A stretch of 49,963 nucleotides of DNA from Aeromonas salmonicida subsp. salmonicida (GTDB lineage Bacteria > Pseudomonadota > Gammaproteobacteria > Enterobacterales > Aeromonadaceae). The notes beneath the pieces were generated by a model. It was not told the origin of the DNA. It saw only the letters and a list, made by a program, of their open reading frames with translations, and searched no databases. Every line of letters starts with the position of its first letter. The first letter of the stretch is position 1. This document shows, piece after piece, positions 35,394 to 44,285 of the stretch. Made by a program: the position numbers and the translations under genes. The stretch covers positions 1-49,963 of the forward strand of contig NZ_LSGW01000060.1 of the NCBI RefSeq assembly GCF_001643305.1. Reading direction: 5' to 3'.

Positions 35394-36368
35394 ATGGAAC
35401 TCCCTCTCTCCCGCCTCGACCTCAACTTGCTGACCGTGTTCGACATGCTGATGCAGGAGCGAAACGTCACCCGCGCCGCCGAGCGTCTGCACCTCTCCCA
35501 GTCCACCGTCAGCCACGCGCTGGGGCGGTTGCGGCAGGCGCTGGATGACCCCTTGTTCGTCATGAGTCGGCGCGAAATGATGCCGACCGAGCGAGCCAAG
35601 ACCTTGGCAGGACCCGTGCGTCAGGCGCTGGCCATGCTGGAACAGGGATTGCGGCAGGCGGAGGGGTTCGATCCCGCCAGCGCGCGGCGGATCTTTCGCA
35701 TCGCCACCCCGGGTTCGGTGGAGCACGGCCTGGTACCGGCGCTGGTGGAACAGTTGCACCGGCAGGCACCACACTGCCGGCTGGAGGTGTGCGAGCTGGC
35801 AGACAGTGACTACGAGCGGGAGCTGGAGAAGGGGGAGCTGGATCTGGTGATCGGGTTCGCCGATGCCAATCACTTCTCGCCCCGGCTGTGGCGCGAGCCC
35901 TGGTTCAACAACCCGCTGGTCTGTTTGTCACCGCTGGGCAGTGAGTTGCCCGAGGTGCTGGGGCCTGCCGAACTGGTCAGCCGCCCTCACATCCATACCT
36001 CCAGCTGGGGTCACAGTCAGGCCATGGTGGATCTCTGGCTGGCCCGTTTCGGGGTTGAGCGTGAGCTGGGGGTGCGGCTGCCGAGTTTTATGGCGGTACC
36101 GCCCCTGATGGCGACCGGCCGCTACCTGGTGGTGGTACCCGAGATGATAGGGCGCCACTTCTGCCGCTACTACCCGCTGCGCCTGCATCAGCTGAACCCG
36201 GAGATCCCCATCGTCTACCTGATGGCGGGCCACCCGCTCACCGCCCATGACCAGGCCATTGGCTGGTTCAAGGGGTTGCTGCACCGACTTGCCTTCGAGC
36301 GCTATGGCGCGGATGCGCTGGGCAGTGTGGCCCAGCGCAGTGCGGATCAATCCAGCCCGGCGAAGTAA
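35394..36368 (+). CDS. LysR-type transcriptional regulator
   Basis: 324 aa. N-terminal winged [41 protein letters not shown], followed by a periplasmic-binding-protein-like effector domain. The NodD-like N-terminal spacing (RLDLNLL) places it in the group that often controls a divergent transporter; here the DMT gene is 91 bp away. The 35303-35393 intergenic region should hold both promoters. The last 22 nt overlap the convergent trpS end. Confidence 0.9.
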   Translation: MELPLSRLDLNLLTVFDMLMQERNVTRAAERLHLSQSTVSHALGRLRQALDDPLFVMSRREMMPTERAKTLAGPVRQALAMLEQGLRQAEGFDPASARRIFRIATPGSVEHGLVPALVEQLHRQAPHCRLEVCELADSDYERELEKGELDLVIGFADANHFSPRLWREPWFNNPLVCLSPLGSELPEVLGPAELVSRPHIHTSSWGHSQAMVDLWLARFGVERELGVRLPSFMAVPPLMATGRYLVVVPEMIGRHFCRYYPLRLHQLNPEIPIVYLMAGHPLTAHDQAIGWFKGLLHRLAFERYGADALGSVAQRSADQSSPAK

Positions 36369-37360
36369 TCCAGCCCCATGGCACTTTTCACCTCCGCCAG
36401 CACCTCGTCGGTGAGCGCACGGGCCTGCAGCGTGCCTTGCTGCAACAGCTGCAGCAGCTGACGCTTGTCGGCAAGCGCTGCCTGTCGTCGCGCCCGCATG
36501 GGGGCGAGCAGGGTTTGCAGGCAGTCGTTCAGCACCTGCTTACAGCGCATGTCGCCGAGCCCGCCGCGCTGGTAATGGACCTTCATCTCCGCCACCAGCA
36601 TCTTGTCGGGATGGAAGGCATCCAGATAGGCGAATACCGTATTGCCCTCCACTTGACCCGGGTCGCTCACCTTGAGGTGATTGGGATCGGTATACATGGC
36701 GAACACCGCTTGCTTGACCTCTTCCGCTGACATGCCGAGCTCTATGGTGTTGCCGAGGGACTTGGACATCTTGGCCTTGCCGTCTATGCCGGGCAGACGG
36801 CCGGTGTCGCTCAGGATTGGCTGGCACTCTGTCAGCACCTCTTTACCCACCAGAGCGTTGAAGCGGCGGACTATCTCGTTGGTCTGCTCCAGCATGGGCA
36901 GCTGATCTTCACCCACAGGCACATGGGTGGCGCGAAAGGCGGTGATGTCGGCGGCCTGGCTGACCGGGTAGATCAAAAAGCCCGCCGGCAGGCTTCGCTC
37001 GAACCCTTTCTGCTGGATCTCCGCCTTGACGGTGGGGTTGCGCTCCAGTCGGGCGACGCTGACCAGATTGAGGTAATAGGTGGTGAGCTCGGCGAGGGCG
37101 GGCAGGGCGCTTTGCAGGCAGAAGGTGGTCTTTGCAGGATCCAGGCCGGCTGCCAGGTAATCGGCCATCACCTCCAGCACGTTGTCGGTCACCTTGGCCG
37201 GATTGTGGCCGTTGTCGGTCAGTGCCTGCAGATCGGCGATCATCACGAATTGGCGGTAGTGGTGCTGGGCTTCCACGCGCTGACGCAATGAGCCGACGTA
37301 GTGGCCTATGTGCAGTTTGCCGGTGGGACGATCGCCGGTCAGTATGATGGGGTTGTGCAT
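36347..37360 (-). CDS. trpS: Tryptophanyl-tRNA synthetase, auxiliary (indolmycin-resistant-like) type
   Basis: 337 aa class Ic synthetase with HIGH at residues 17-20 ([10 protein letters not shown]) and KMSKS at 197-201. It differs from the E. coli/Bacillus housekeeping type, whose start reads SG.QPSG...GNY: here [17 protein letters not shown], and the DQHAIT block is DLQALT, with Gln45 replacing the His linked to indolmycin sensitivity. It is not in the usual dam operon. It charges tRNA-Trp. The leader carries a short peptide with tandem Trp codons, an alternative hairpin and a terminator, suggesting induction when charged tRNA-Trp is scarce. Its 3' end overlaps the convergent lysR gene by 22 nt. 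Being a second TrpRS in this genome is inference. Confidence 0.9.
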   Translation of the reverse strand: MHNPIILTGDRPTGKLHIGHYVGSLRQRVEAQHHYRQFVMIADLQALTDNGHNPAKVTDNVLEVMADYLAAGLDPAKTTFCLQSALPALAELTTYYLNLVSVARLERNPTVKAEIQQKGFERSLPAGFLIYPVSQAADITAFRATHVPVGEDQLPMLEQTNEIVRRFNALVGKEVLTECQPILSDTGRLPGIDGKAKMSKSLGNTIELGMSAEEVKQAVFAMYTDPNHLKVSDPGQVEGNTVFAYLDAFHPDKMLVAEMKVHYQRGGLGDMRCKQVLNDCLQTLLAPMRARRQAALADKRQLLQLLQQGTLQARALTDEVLAEVKSAMGLDYFAGLD

Positions 37361-37402
37361 GTCACTCTCTCCAGTGGGGTGGACCGGGAGGCGACAAAGG
37401 GC

Positions 37403-37476
37403 TCAAAACAATGACCGCCTCTCGGCGGTCACGGTGTTTTCTTTGGGATATTTTACATAGAAAAGCAGTGCCGCCT
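37403..37476 (-). promoter_or_regulatory. Trp attenuator: antiterminator/terminator hairpins upstream of trpS
   Basis: Terminator: TGACCGCC-GAGA-GGCGGTCA (37431-37412) then TTGTTTTG. Region 2, AGGCGGCAC (37476-37468), can pair with region 3, GTGACCGCC (37432-37424; one bulged A), which blocks the terminator. Region 2 can also pair with GTGCTGCTT in the end of the leader peptide gene (9 bp including U-G pairs), which frees the terminator. This is the 1:2, 2:3 and 3:4 logic of trp-type attenuation. The hairpin could alternatively be just the uspA terminator. Confidence 0.7.
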
Positions 37477-37478
37477 GT

Positions 37479-37526
37479 TTAGAAGCAGCACCACCAGTAG
37501 TTGTGATTGAAGATGGTCATATTCAT
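37479..37526 (-). CDS. Putative Trp leader peptide
   Basis: 15 codons: MNMTIFNHNYWWCCF, with two adjacent Trp codons (TGG TGG) near the end, immediately before the attenuator hairpins and 119 nt upstream of trpS. Ribosome stalling at the Trp pair would mask region 1. No strong ribosome-binding site is seen. A possible promoter (TTGCAG, 17 bp, TAGTTT) would start transcription close to the ATG, so the mRNA may be leaderless or come from uspA read-through. Confidence 0.65.
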   Translation of the reverse strand: MNMTIFNHNYWWCCF

Positions 37527-37551
37527 GGCAAATAAAACTACGCCAGTTTGA

Positions 37552-37986
37552 TCACTTCTGCAAGGGAACGACCAGCAGGTCGCAGGGTACCGTATTCATC
37601 AGCTGACGGGCACTGGAGGTAAGCAGGCTCCAGAAGCTTTGACGATGTCCGCACACCAGCAGGTCTATCTGGTAATCCTTGACCGCTTGGTTGACCCGTT
37701 CGCTCAGATCACCGCAGATCACCAGCTTCTTCTCGATGGGGTAGTCCACCGAGGCCAGGAAGGTCTCCAGCTTCTCTTTCGCTTCGGCGATCACTTGATC
37801 CTGCACGTTGTCGATGTCGATATCGATCATCTCGGTGTAGAGATCCTTGAGGTCCACATCAACATGGATCACGGACAGCTTGGCGCCGTTGGAACGGGCC
37901 CGATCCACCGCCTTCTCGATCACCTTGCGGTTATCTTCCGACAGGTCGATAGCGGCCAGTATGTGTTGGTAATAGGTTCCATTCAT
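37552..37986 (-). CDS. uspA: Universal stress protein UspA family
   Basis: 144 aa from MNGTYYQHILAAIDLS (GGAG 6 nt upstream). Single Usp domain with the N-terminal LAAIDLSEDN strand-turn. The C-terminal part reads DLLVCGHRQSFWSLLTSSARQLMNTV and lacks the G-2x-G-9x-G(S/T) ATP-binding form, so it belongs to the non-ATP UspA type. E. coli UspA is about 144 aa. It supports stationary-phase and stress survival. The trpS leader follows 25 bp downstream on the same strand. Confidence 0.92.
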   Translation of the reverse strand: MNGTYYQHILAAIDLSEDNRKVIEKAVDRARSNGAKLSVIHVDVDLKDLYTEMIDIDIDNVQDQVIAEAKEKLETFLASVDYPIEKKLVICGDLSERVNQAVKDYQIDLLVCGHRQSFWSLLTSSARQLMNTVPCDLLVVPLQK

Positions 37987-38131
37987 GGGAATTCTCCTCA
38001 CTGATCCTGAGTTCACTATACCAATGTCTGATGAAACTAAAATGGCGTTCTCGACACAGTTTTGGGATTTAAATGAGTTTCTTATGGGGCTTCTTCTATG
38101 TCATGCGTCATAAATTGTCTATAAATCGAAC

Positions 38132-38157
38132 AGGGGTTTGACCTGAGTCACACCCCT
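38132..38157. promoter_or_regulatory. CRP-like site inside a 26-bp dyad, uspA/fabV intergenic region
   Basis: TTTGA-CCTGAG-TCACA (38137-38152) matches the CRP consensus TGTGA-N6-TCACA at 9 of 10 bases. It is embedded in a larger near-perfect dyad AGGGGTTTGAC-CTGA-GTCACACCCCT. It could act on uspA (minus strand) or on the short plus-strand transcript upstream of fabV. Confidence 0.5.
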
Positions 38158-38196
38158 CGACTTGCCCGGCGAGGGTGGCAGGCATAGGATGTGCCC

Positions 38197-38273
38197 GTGC
38201 TTCGCAATGAACACAAAACAATAAAAAGCATCTGAATACCGCTTTGGGGAGCCTCGCGCTCCCTCTTGTTTTT
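38197..38273 (+). ncRNA. Candidate sRNA or attenuated fabV leader ending in a strong terminator
   Basis: A possible promoter TTGCCC (38162-38167), 17 bp, TAGGAT (38185-38190) would start near 38197. The first 50 nt are A-rich and open, followed by GGGAGC-CTCGC-GCTCCC (38247-38263) and TCTTGTTTTT. No gene upstream on this strand needs a terminator. The result is either a roughly 77-nt Hfq-type sRNA or a prematurely terminated fabV leader. Confidence 0.35.
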
Positions 38274-38363
38274 CTGCCTCCTTACTGCCCATATCCCGCC
38301 CGACATCAAGGTAATCCGCAACTTCTTGGTTATGCTGTAGCCAGTTCCTTTGGAGATCCCGTC

Positions 38364-39551
38364 ATGATCATTCATCCCCAGATCCAGGGTTGCGTTGCCC
38401 GCAACTGTCATCCCATCGGCTGTCGGGCCGCCGTGTTGCAGCAGATATCCAGCGTCAAAGCTGCGGGCAGTTTCAACGGGCCCAAGCGGGTGCTGGTGCT
38501 CGGTGCCTCCTCTGGCTTCGGGCTGGCTTCCCGCATAGCGCTGACCTTCGGGGCCGGTGCCGATACCGTCGGCGTCTCGTTCGAGCGAGGCCCGTCCGAC
38601 AAGGGGCTCGGCAGCGCAGGCTGGTACAACAATATCTGGTTTCGGCAGGCGGCGGAGCAGGAGGGGCGAGTCGCCGTCAACCTGATAGGCGATGCCTTTT
38701 CCGATGCCATGCGCCAGCAGGCCATCGACAGCATTCGCCAGCAGCTGGGGCAGGTGGATCTGGTGATCTACTCGCTGGCCAGCGGTATCCGGGTATTGCC
38801 GGATGGCCGTCAGGTGCGCTCCGCACTCAAGACCACAGGCCAGCCTTTCAGCGGCTGGGGGCTGGATCTGGAGCAGGACAAGCTGGTGCAACAATCCCTG
38901 GCGCCAGCCACCCCGGAGGAGATCCGCGACACAGTCACCGTCATGGGCGGCGAGGACTGGCAGCTCTGGATGCTGGCGTTGCAGCAGGCAGATTGCCTCG
39001 CCCCCGGCGCCCGGACTGTGGCCTACTCCTACATAGGCCCGGAATCCACCTATCCCCTCTATCGGGACGGCACTATCGGCTACGCCAAGGAGCACCTGCA
39101 TGCCACCGCCGAGGCCATCAACCTGCAACTGGCAGAACTGGGCGGCCACGCCTGGGTGTCGGTCTGCAAGGCGCTGGTGACCAAGGCTAGCGCCTATATC
39201 CCTGTGCTGCCGGTTTACCTCGGCTTGCTGATGGGGGTGATGAAGGAGCGCGGCGTGCACGAGGGCTGCATCGAGCAGATGCAGCGGCTGTTTGCCAGCA
39301 AGATGTACGGGCCGCAGGGCGTGGTGGCCGATGGCAACCGGCTGATCCGGATGGATGACCACGAGCTGGACCCGGCCATTCAGGCCGCCGTCTCGACACT
39401 CTGGTCCAAGGTGACGCCGGACAACTTCCATACCCTGGGGGATTTTGCCGGCTTGCGGCAGGATTTCATGCAGCTCAACGGTTTTGAGCTGCCCGGTGTC
39501 GACTATGGGGCGCCGGTGGATGTGGCGTCCCTGACCGAGCTGGTGCCCTGA
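38364..39551 (+). CDS. fabV: Trans-2-enoyl-CoA/ACP reductase (FabV type)
   Basis: 395 aa from MIIHPQIQGCVARNCHP (GGAG upstream); the in-frame ATG-like start at 38244 would cross the terminator hairpin. The NAD-binding LVLGASSGFGLASR segment and the catalytic Tyr233-X8-Lys242 (Y-RDGTIGYA-K) match FabV. It performs the last reduction of fatty acid elongation with NADH. FabV enzymes are known to be poorly inhibited by triclosan. Monocistronic; convergent with the TPR-GGDEF pseudogene 63 bp away. Confidence 0.95.
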   Translation: MIIHPQIQGCVARNCHPIGCRAAVLQQISSVKAAGSFNGPKRVLVLGASSGFGLASRIALTFGAGADTVGVSFERGPSDKGLGSAGWYNNIWFRQAAEQEGRVAVNLIGDAFSDAMRQQAIDSIRQQLGQVDLVIYSLASGIRVLPDGRQVRSALKTTGQPFSGWGLDLEQDKLVQQSLAPATPEEIRDTVTVMGGEDWQLWMLALQQADCLAPGARTVAYSYIGPESTYPLYRDGTIGYAKEHLHATAEAINLQLAELGGHAWVSVCKALVTKASAYIPVLPVYLGLLMGVMKERGVHEGCIEQMQRLFASKMYGPQGVVADGNRLIRMDDHELDPAIQAAVSTLWSKVTPDNFHTLGDFAGLRQDFMQLNGFELPGVDYGAPVDVASLTELVP

Positions 39552-39614
39552 TCCCGCCCGGCTGGTCAAGTTATCCTGGTTTCATTCTGCGCGGGTGGCC
39601 GTGCTCACTGACCG

Positions 39615-41311
39615 TCAGGCCACGCTGCTGGTCAGTTCATCCTGCGCCGAAGGGGTTGTCGCCAATATGGTCTGGTTGCGGCCCTGGCGCTTGGCTTGAT
39701 ACATAGCCATGTCGGCGCGGTGGATCAGCGGGCCAAGCCCCTCATCAGCCTCTGAACGCCCCGCTATGCCGATGCTGATGGTCATGTGCGGTGTGTCCAG
39801 CTGGGAAATCCTCAGGCGTAACTGCTCTGCCAGGTGCCAGCAATCCTCTGCCGCCAGTGGTACCGCCACCAGAAACTCCTCGCCTCCCCAGCGCCCTATC
39901 AGCTGTGCGTCCGGGGCCCAGTCGCTCAGCTCTCGCGCCAGCCGCTGGATGGCCCGATCACCCGCCTGATGCCCGTGTCTGTCATTGATCTGCTTGAAGT
40001 GATCGATATCGATGATGAGCAGGGTGAGCGGGTCTTCCAGTTGCCACTGGATGGCAAGCCGTTCCAGCAGGGCGCGGCGGTTTGGCAGCTCGGTCAGCTG
40101 ATCGAAGGTGGCAAGCTTGTAGAGGTGGCGTGAGCTGCGGTGCAGCCTGTGGGTGGTGATGCCGAGCAGGAGCAGGGCGCCCGCCAGCAGGCCGACCAGC
40201 ATCAGCTGGTAGTTGCGGGCGCTCTGTTGGTGCAGCAGCTGCTGGCGCTTGCGCTCGTTCTCCTCTTGCAGCACCCGGTTGTTGGCCTCGCTGCGGGCCA
40301 GATCCATCTCGGCCTGAAAGGTGGCGGCATGCTGGCTTGCAATGCCTTGCTGCCGGCGCTGGGGTGGCCCTGGGACGTCAGCAGTTGCAACGCCAGCTGT
40401 ATCTCTCCCCGGCCCTGCAATGCCTTGACCCGTGTCTCGAGCAGGCGTTCCCCCGCATCCTGATATCCCAACTGCTGATAGAGTGCCTGCGCTTCGTCCA
40501 GACTGCGCAGGGCTGCCGTCCAGTCACCCTGGGCGTTGAGCGCCATGGCCTGATAGCCGAGGATGATGGCGCGGTAATCCGGCGCCAGATGGGGGGTAGC
40601 CAGCAGGCTGTCAAGCAGTTGTCTGGCCTGGGTGGGGCGATCAGTGTCTATGTAGAGCCGTGCCATGTTGGCTTTGATGATGGTCTGGCTGTTTGGCTCG
40701 TCCAGCTGCACCATCTGCTGAAGGGCTTCCCGATAATAGGTTTCCGCCTCTCTGGGCAGACTCAGGTCGGCATAGAGGTTGCCCAGGGTCATCAAGAGGC
40801 GGGCTGAGTCCAGGCGGGCAACCGGTTTGTCTCGTGCGGATTGCTTGAGGCGAAAGGCAGTCTTGAGTTCGGCGATCGCCTCTTTCAACTGCTGGGTGCG
40901 ATAGAGTGCCAGCCCGTTCAGGGCATGCCATTCAGATGCTTGCATTGGGTGGTCGATAACGGCGGGTTTGAGCCGGGCCAGCAGACGGAGGGCTTCATCA
41001 GGTGCCTCTGTATCCAGGATCAGGGCAACCTCTTGCAGCTGAAAATCCAGCAGGCGCAGGGGTTGCTGCTGGGCACTGGCCAGCTCGCGGGCTCTGGCAT
41101 TGTCGAGCAGGGCCTGCGGATAGTGACCCAGGGCTGCCTGGGCCAGGGCTCTGGCATAAAACAGCTCCATATCCTGCTGCGGGTTGGCATCGAGGCGTTG
41201 CAGATAGCCGACGGGATCGCACGCCGCCTGCAATTCAGCCTCTTCCAGCAAGGAGGGAGCGGCCTGCAACTGGGTTATCCAGAGCAGTGCCAGTGCCGTT
41301 ATGAATCTCAT
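39615..41311 (-). pseudogene. TPR-transmembrane-GGDEF diguanylate cyclase, frameshifted
   Basis: From 41311, a signal peptide (MRFITALALLWITQLQA) leads into about 320 residues of TPR-like helices. Near 40340-40350 the frame changes: the continuation (GIASQHAATFQAEMDL, coiled coil, TM helix LMLVGLLAGALLLLGI, GGDEF domain) is in another frame down to 39615. Adding one base, for example AA to AAA in GCAGCAAGG, gives a single protein of about 565 aa with periplasmic TPRs and a cytoplasmic cyclase whose signature RWGGEEF is intact. As it stands, the cyclase half is not joined to the sensor. Translation from an internal ATG (40307) would start before the TM helix. A sequencing error cannot be excluded. 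Confidence 0.82.
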
Positions 41312-41508
41312 TGAATCCTTTCCCTGACCACTGGCGCCATCATAATGGCTGAATCAACGTACACCATGTTTCTTTGCTTCTCTATACCTGTATGGGGGAT
41401 AGGATGAGGCGAAAAACGGTCACAACTGAGCAGTTTGACCGCCGTATCTGGTTGATTCGTGTTAAAACAGTGGCGACAATCGTGATCAAATCACAGTGGA
41501 GAATCAGC

Positions 41509-42033
41509 ATGTTGGCAAAAGCCATGATCGAGAAGTTGAACGAGCAGATTAATCTTGAATTCTATTCCTCCAATCTCTACCTGCAGATGAGCGCCTGGTG
41601 TGAGGACAAGGGTTTCGAAGGTGCCGCCACCTTCCTGCGTCAGCACGCCGTCGAGGAGCGCCAGCACATGGAGCGTCTGTTCACCTACGTGAGCGAGACC
41701 GGCGCCATGCCGATGCTGGGCGCCATCGATGCGCCTCCCCACGAATTCAAATCCCTGGGCGATATTTTCCGTAACACCCTCGAACACGAATATCACATCA
41801 CCCAGTGCATCAATGGCTTGGCTCACGTGGCATTCACCACTCAGGACTACTCCACCTTCAACTTCCTGCAATGGTACGTGGCCGAGCAGCATGAAGAGGA
41901 GAAGCTGTTCAAGAGCATCGTCGACCGTCTGTCGCTGGTGGGCGAAGATGGCAAGGGTCTCTACTTCATCGACAAGGAGCTGGCCGAGCTGGCCAAGGGT
42001 GCCCCCGCCAGCGTCATGGATGGCAACGCCTGA
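41509..42033 (+). CDS. ftnA: Ferritin iron-storage protein
   Basis: 174 aa from [17 protein letters not shown] (GGAG 7 nt upstream); the longer in-frame starts from 41374 give an unrelated extension. Ferroxidase ligands are visible: the Glu in [14 protein letters not shown] in the second helix, EHEYH in the third, and EQHEEE. The 24-mer oxidises Fe2+ and stores the ferric mineral in the cytoplasm. It ends in a GC-rich terminator that has been tandemly duplicated. I find no convincing Fur box in 41312-41508. Confidence 0.95.
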   Translation: MLAKAMIEKLNEQINLEFYSSNLYLQMSAWCEDKGFEGAATFLRQHAVEERQHMERLFTYVSETGAMPMLGAIDAPPHEFKSLGDIFRNTLEHEYHITQCINGLAHVAFTTQDYSTFNFLQWYVAEQHEEEKLFKSIVDRLSLVGEDGKGLYFIDKELAELAKGAPASVMDGNA

Positions 42034-42062
42034 TAGTCGTGGACACTTAGTGTTCACCCAGT

Positions 42063-42202
42063 ACAATAACGGCCCCTTTATGGGCCGTTTTTTGTTTTTT
42101 ACGAGTTGCCGTTGCGGTGGTTCTTGCCGGGCACAATAACGGTTCTTTTTATGGGCCGTTTTTTGTTTTTTATGAGTTGCCGTTGCGGTGGTTTTTTTGG
42201 TC
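42063..42202 (+). repeat. 70-bp tandem duplication of the ftnA terminator region
   Basis: Copy 1 (42063-42132) holds AACGGCCC-CTTTAT-GGGCCGTT-TTTT, an intact intrinsic terminator. Copy 2 (42133-42202) repeats the segment with about ten changes: the left arm is AACGGTTC, leaving only a 5-bp stem, while the T runs and the GAGTTGCCGTTGCGGTGG tail are kept. Copy 2 ends 33 bp before the next gene. Confidence 0.88.
42067..42097 (+). terminator. ftnA terminator (first repeat copy)
   Basis: 8-bp stem AACGGCCC/GGGCCGTT with a 6-nt loop and a T-rich tail, about 35 nt after the ftnA stop codon. Confidence 0.9.
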
Positions 42203-42234
42203 GCGTGTTTGGCCGTCTGATGAGTAGGGCAGTG

Positions 42235-43419
42235 ATGATGCAAGTGGATGTGGTGGTGATCGGGGCCGGTGCGGCCGGTTTGATGTGTGCCCAGCAGGCG
42301 GGTTATCGCGGGCGCTCCGTGCTGGTGCTCGACAACGCCAAGAAGCCGGGTCGCAAGATCCTCATCAGCGGTGGTGGTCGTTGCAACTTCACCAACCATC
42401 AGGCCGGGCCCCACGCCTTCCTCTCGGGCAATCCCCATTTCTGCAAATCGGCACTGGCACGCTACACCCAGCAGGACTTCATCGACCTGGTGGACAGGCA
42501 CGGGGTCAACTACCACGAGAAGACCCTGGGCCAGCTGTTCTGTGACGAGAGTGCCAAGGAGATAGTCGATGTGCTGCTCACCGAGTGCGACTGGGCTGGC
42601 GTCACCCTGCAGTTCCAGACCGAGATCCTGTCGGTCACCAGGACCGAGGCCGGTTTTGTGCTCGGTACCAGCAAGGGGGAGGTGAGCTGCCACTCTCTGG
42701 TGGTAGCCACTGGCGGCCTCTCCATGCCCAAGCTGGGCGCGACTCCCTATGGTTTCAAGCTGGCGGAGCAGTTTGGCCTCAATGTGCTTCCCACTCGCGC
42801 CGGTCTGGTGCCGTTTACCCTGCATCAAGCCGAGAAAGAGGCCTTTGCCGATCTGGCGGGTGTCAGCCTGCCGGTGGCGGTGACCGCCGAGGATGGCACC
42901 CGCTTCAAAGAGGCCATGCTGTTTACCCATCGCGGTCTCTCCGGCCCCGTCATACTGCAGATCTCCTCCTTCTGGCTGGCGGGGGAGAAGATCCATATCA
43001 ACTTGCTGCCCGAGCTGGATATTCCTATGGCCCTCAAGGCATGGGCGCTGGCTCATCCTGCCCAGGAGTTGAAAACCGTGCTGGGTCGCGAGTTGCCCAA
43101 GCGTTTCGTCGACAAGCTGGTGGAGCTGGGTCAGCTCAATAGCAAACCGATGCGCCAGTACAACGAGCGAGAGCTGGAGGCCATCGCCACCCTGCTGGGG
43201 GATTGGCAGATACTGCCGAACGGCACCGAAGGCTATCGCACCGCCGAGGTGACCCTGGGCGGCGTGGATACCAACGAGCTCTCCTCCAAGACCATGGAAG
43301 TGCGCAAGGTGCCCGGTCTCTACTTCATCGGCGAGGTGGTGGACGTGACCGGCTGGCTCGGGGGCTATAACTTCCAGTGGGCCTGGTCTTCCGGCTGGGT
43401 GGCCGGCCAGTACTGCTGA
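42235..43419 (+). CDS. BaiN/YhiN-family NAD(P)/FAD-dependent oxidoreductase
   Basis: 394 aa (E. coli YhiN 400). FAD-binding VIGAGAAGLMCAQQAG near the N-terminus, the family signature KKPGRKILISGGGRCNFTN (about 35-53), and a C-terminal VTGWLGGYNFQWAWSSGW that closes the flavin site. The physiological reaction is not established. The start is taken at 42235 or 42238, both spaced well from AGGG at 42226; the in-frame extension to 42106 crosses the duplicated terminator and is rejected. Confidence 0.9.
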   Translation: MMQVDVVVIGAGAAGLMCAQQAGYRGRSVLVLDNAKKPGRKILISGGGRCNFTNHQAGPHAFLSGNPHFCKSALARYTQQDFIDLVDRHGVNYHEKTLGQLFCDESAKEIVDVLLTECDWAGVTLQFQTEILSVTRTEAGFVLGTSKGEVSCHSLVVATGGLSMPKLGATPYGFKLAEQFGLNVLPTRAGLVPFTLHQAEKEAFADLAGVSLPVAVTAEDGTRFKEAMLFTHRGLSGPVILQISSFWLAGEKIHINLLPELDIPMALKAWALAHPAQELKTVLGRELPKRFVDKLVELGQLNSKPMRQYNERELEAIATLLGDWQILPNGTEGYRTAEVTLGGVDTNELSSKTMEVRKVPGLYFIGEVVDVTGWLGGYNFQWAWSSGWVAGQYC

Positions 43420-43527
43420 TCTGCGACGGCCCTGTTCCCGGCGGCAGGAAAATTGGTATAGAGTGGCAGTTCACTATTTTATCCGGCGGGGCTGCCTGCC
43501 TGTTCTTGTTTGCTGGCGAGGTGGGAG

Positions 43528-44166
43528 ATGTTTGAGAGTCTGGGTGTCGTCAATGTCTGGACCTATCTGGTCGGTCTCTTTTTCATCATCATAGCGCCGG
43601 GCCCCAACTCCCTTTATGTGCTGCGCACCGGGGCGAGCCGTGGCGTAGGTCCCGGTTATCGGGCGGCGCTCGGCGTCTTCGTCGGCGATGCCATCCTGAT
43701 CTTCTGCGCCTACCTGGGGGTGGCCTCTCTCATCCGTACCACGCCCCTGCTGTTTACTCTGGTGCGCTACCTCGGCGCCATCTACCTGCTCTATCTGGGG
43801 GTGAAGATACTGCACGCCAATTTTGTCGCCAAGCGGGAAGGGCAGGAGTCGGTGGTGGACCCGGGCGAGCGTTACTTCTCCAAGGCGCTGACCCTGAGCC
43901 TCACCAATCCCAAGGCGATCCTGTTTTACGTCTCTTTCTTCGTGCAGTTCATCGATTTCAACTATGCCCACCCCTGGCTCTCCTATCTGGTGCTGGCGGG
44001 CATGCTGGAGGCCATGAGCTTCGTCTATCTGACCCTGCTGATCTTCGGTGGCACCCTGATGGCCCGCTTCTTCCGCCAGAGACAAACCGCTGCCCGCCTC
44101 GGCAATGGCCTCATTGGCCTCTTCTTCATGGGATTTGCCGCCCGGTTGGCGACCCTGTCGTCCTGA
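43528..44166 (+). CDS. leuE: Leucine efflux protein, LysE/RhtB family
   Basis: 212 aa from MFESLGVVNVWTYLVG (GGGAG just upstream). It is very close in pattern to E. coli LeuE (212 aa): IIIAPGPNSLYVL, GVFVGDAIL, RYLGAIYLLYLGVKIL, LSLTNPKAILFYVSFFVQFID and GFAARLATL. Six TM helices; it exports leucine and related amino acids. Possibly monocistronic. Confidence 0.92.
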   Translation: MFESLGVVNVWTYLVGLFFIIIAPGPNSLYVLRTGASRGVGPGYRAALGVFVGDAILIFCAYLGVASLIRTTPLLFTLVRYLGAIYLLYLGVKILHANFVAKREGQESVVDPGERYFSKALTLSLTNPKAILFYVSFFVQFIDFNYAHPWLSYLVLAGMLEAMSFVYLTLLIFGGTLMARFFRQRQTAARLGNGLIGLFFMGFAARLATLSS

Positions 44167-44285
44167 GCTTTCTACCTGATGATGCCGGGGACCAGCTGCG
44201 TAAGGCCATTCTGAAACTGGATGGCCACCCTTGTTAGGGGACTGACGACCTGATCCAATAGGGTTTTTTGGATCCCGTTTCACCC

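Noticed and set aside
38244..38363. 40-codon N-terminal extension of fabV
   Set aside because: It passes through a terminator hairpin. FabV proteins start at MIIxP, with a good ribosome-binding site at the 38364 ATG.
41480..41496. CRP-like CGTGATCAAATCACA upstream of ftnA
   Set aside because: The half-sites are separated by 5 bp rather than the required 6.
42106..42234. N-terminal extension of the flavoprotein ORF
   Set aside because: It runs through the duplicated ftnA terminator, and the family begins at the FAD-binding strand MQVDVVVIGAG.
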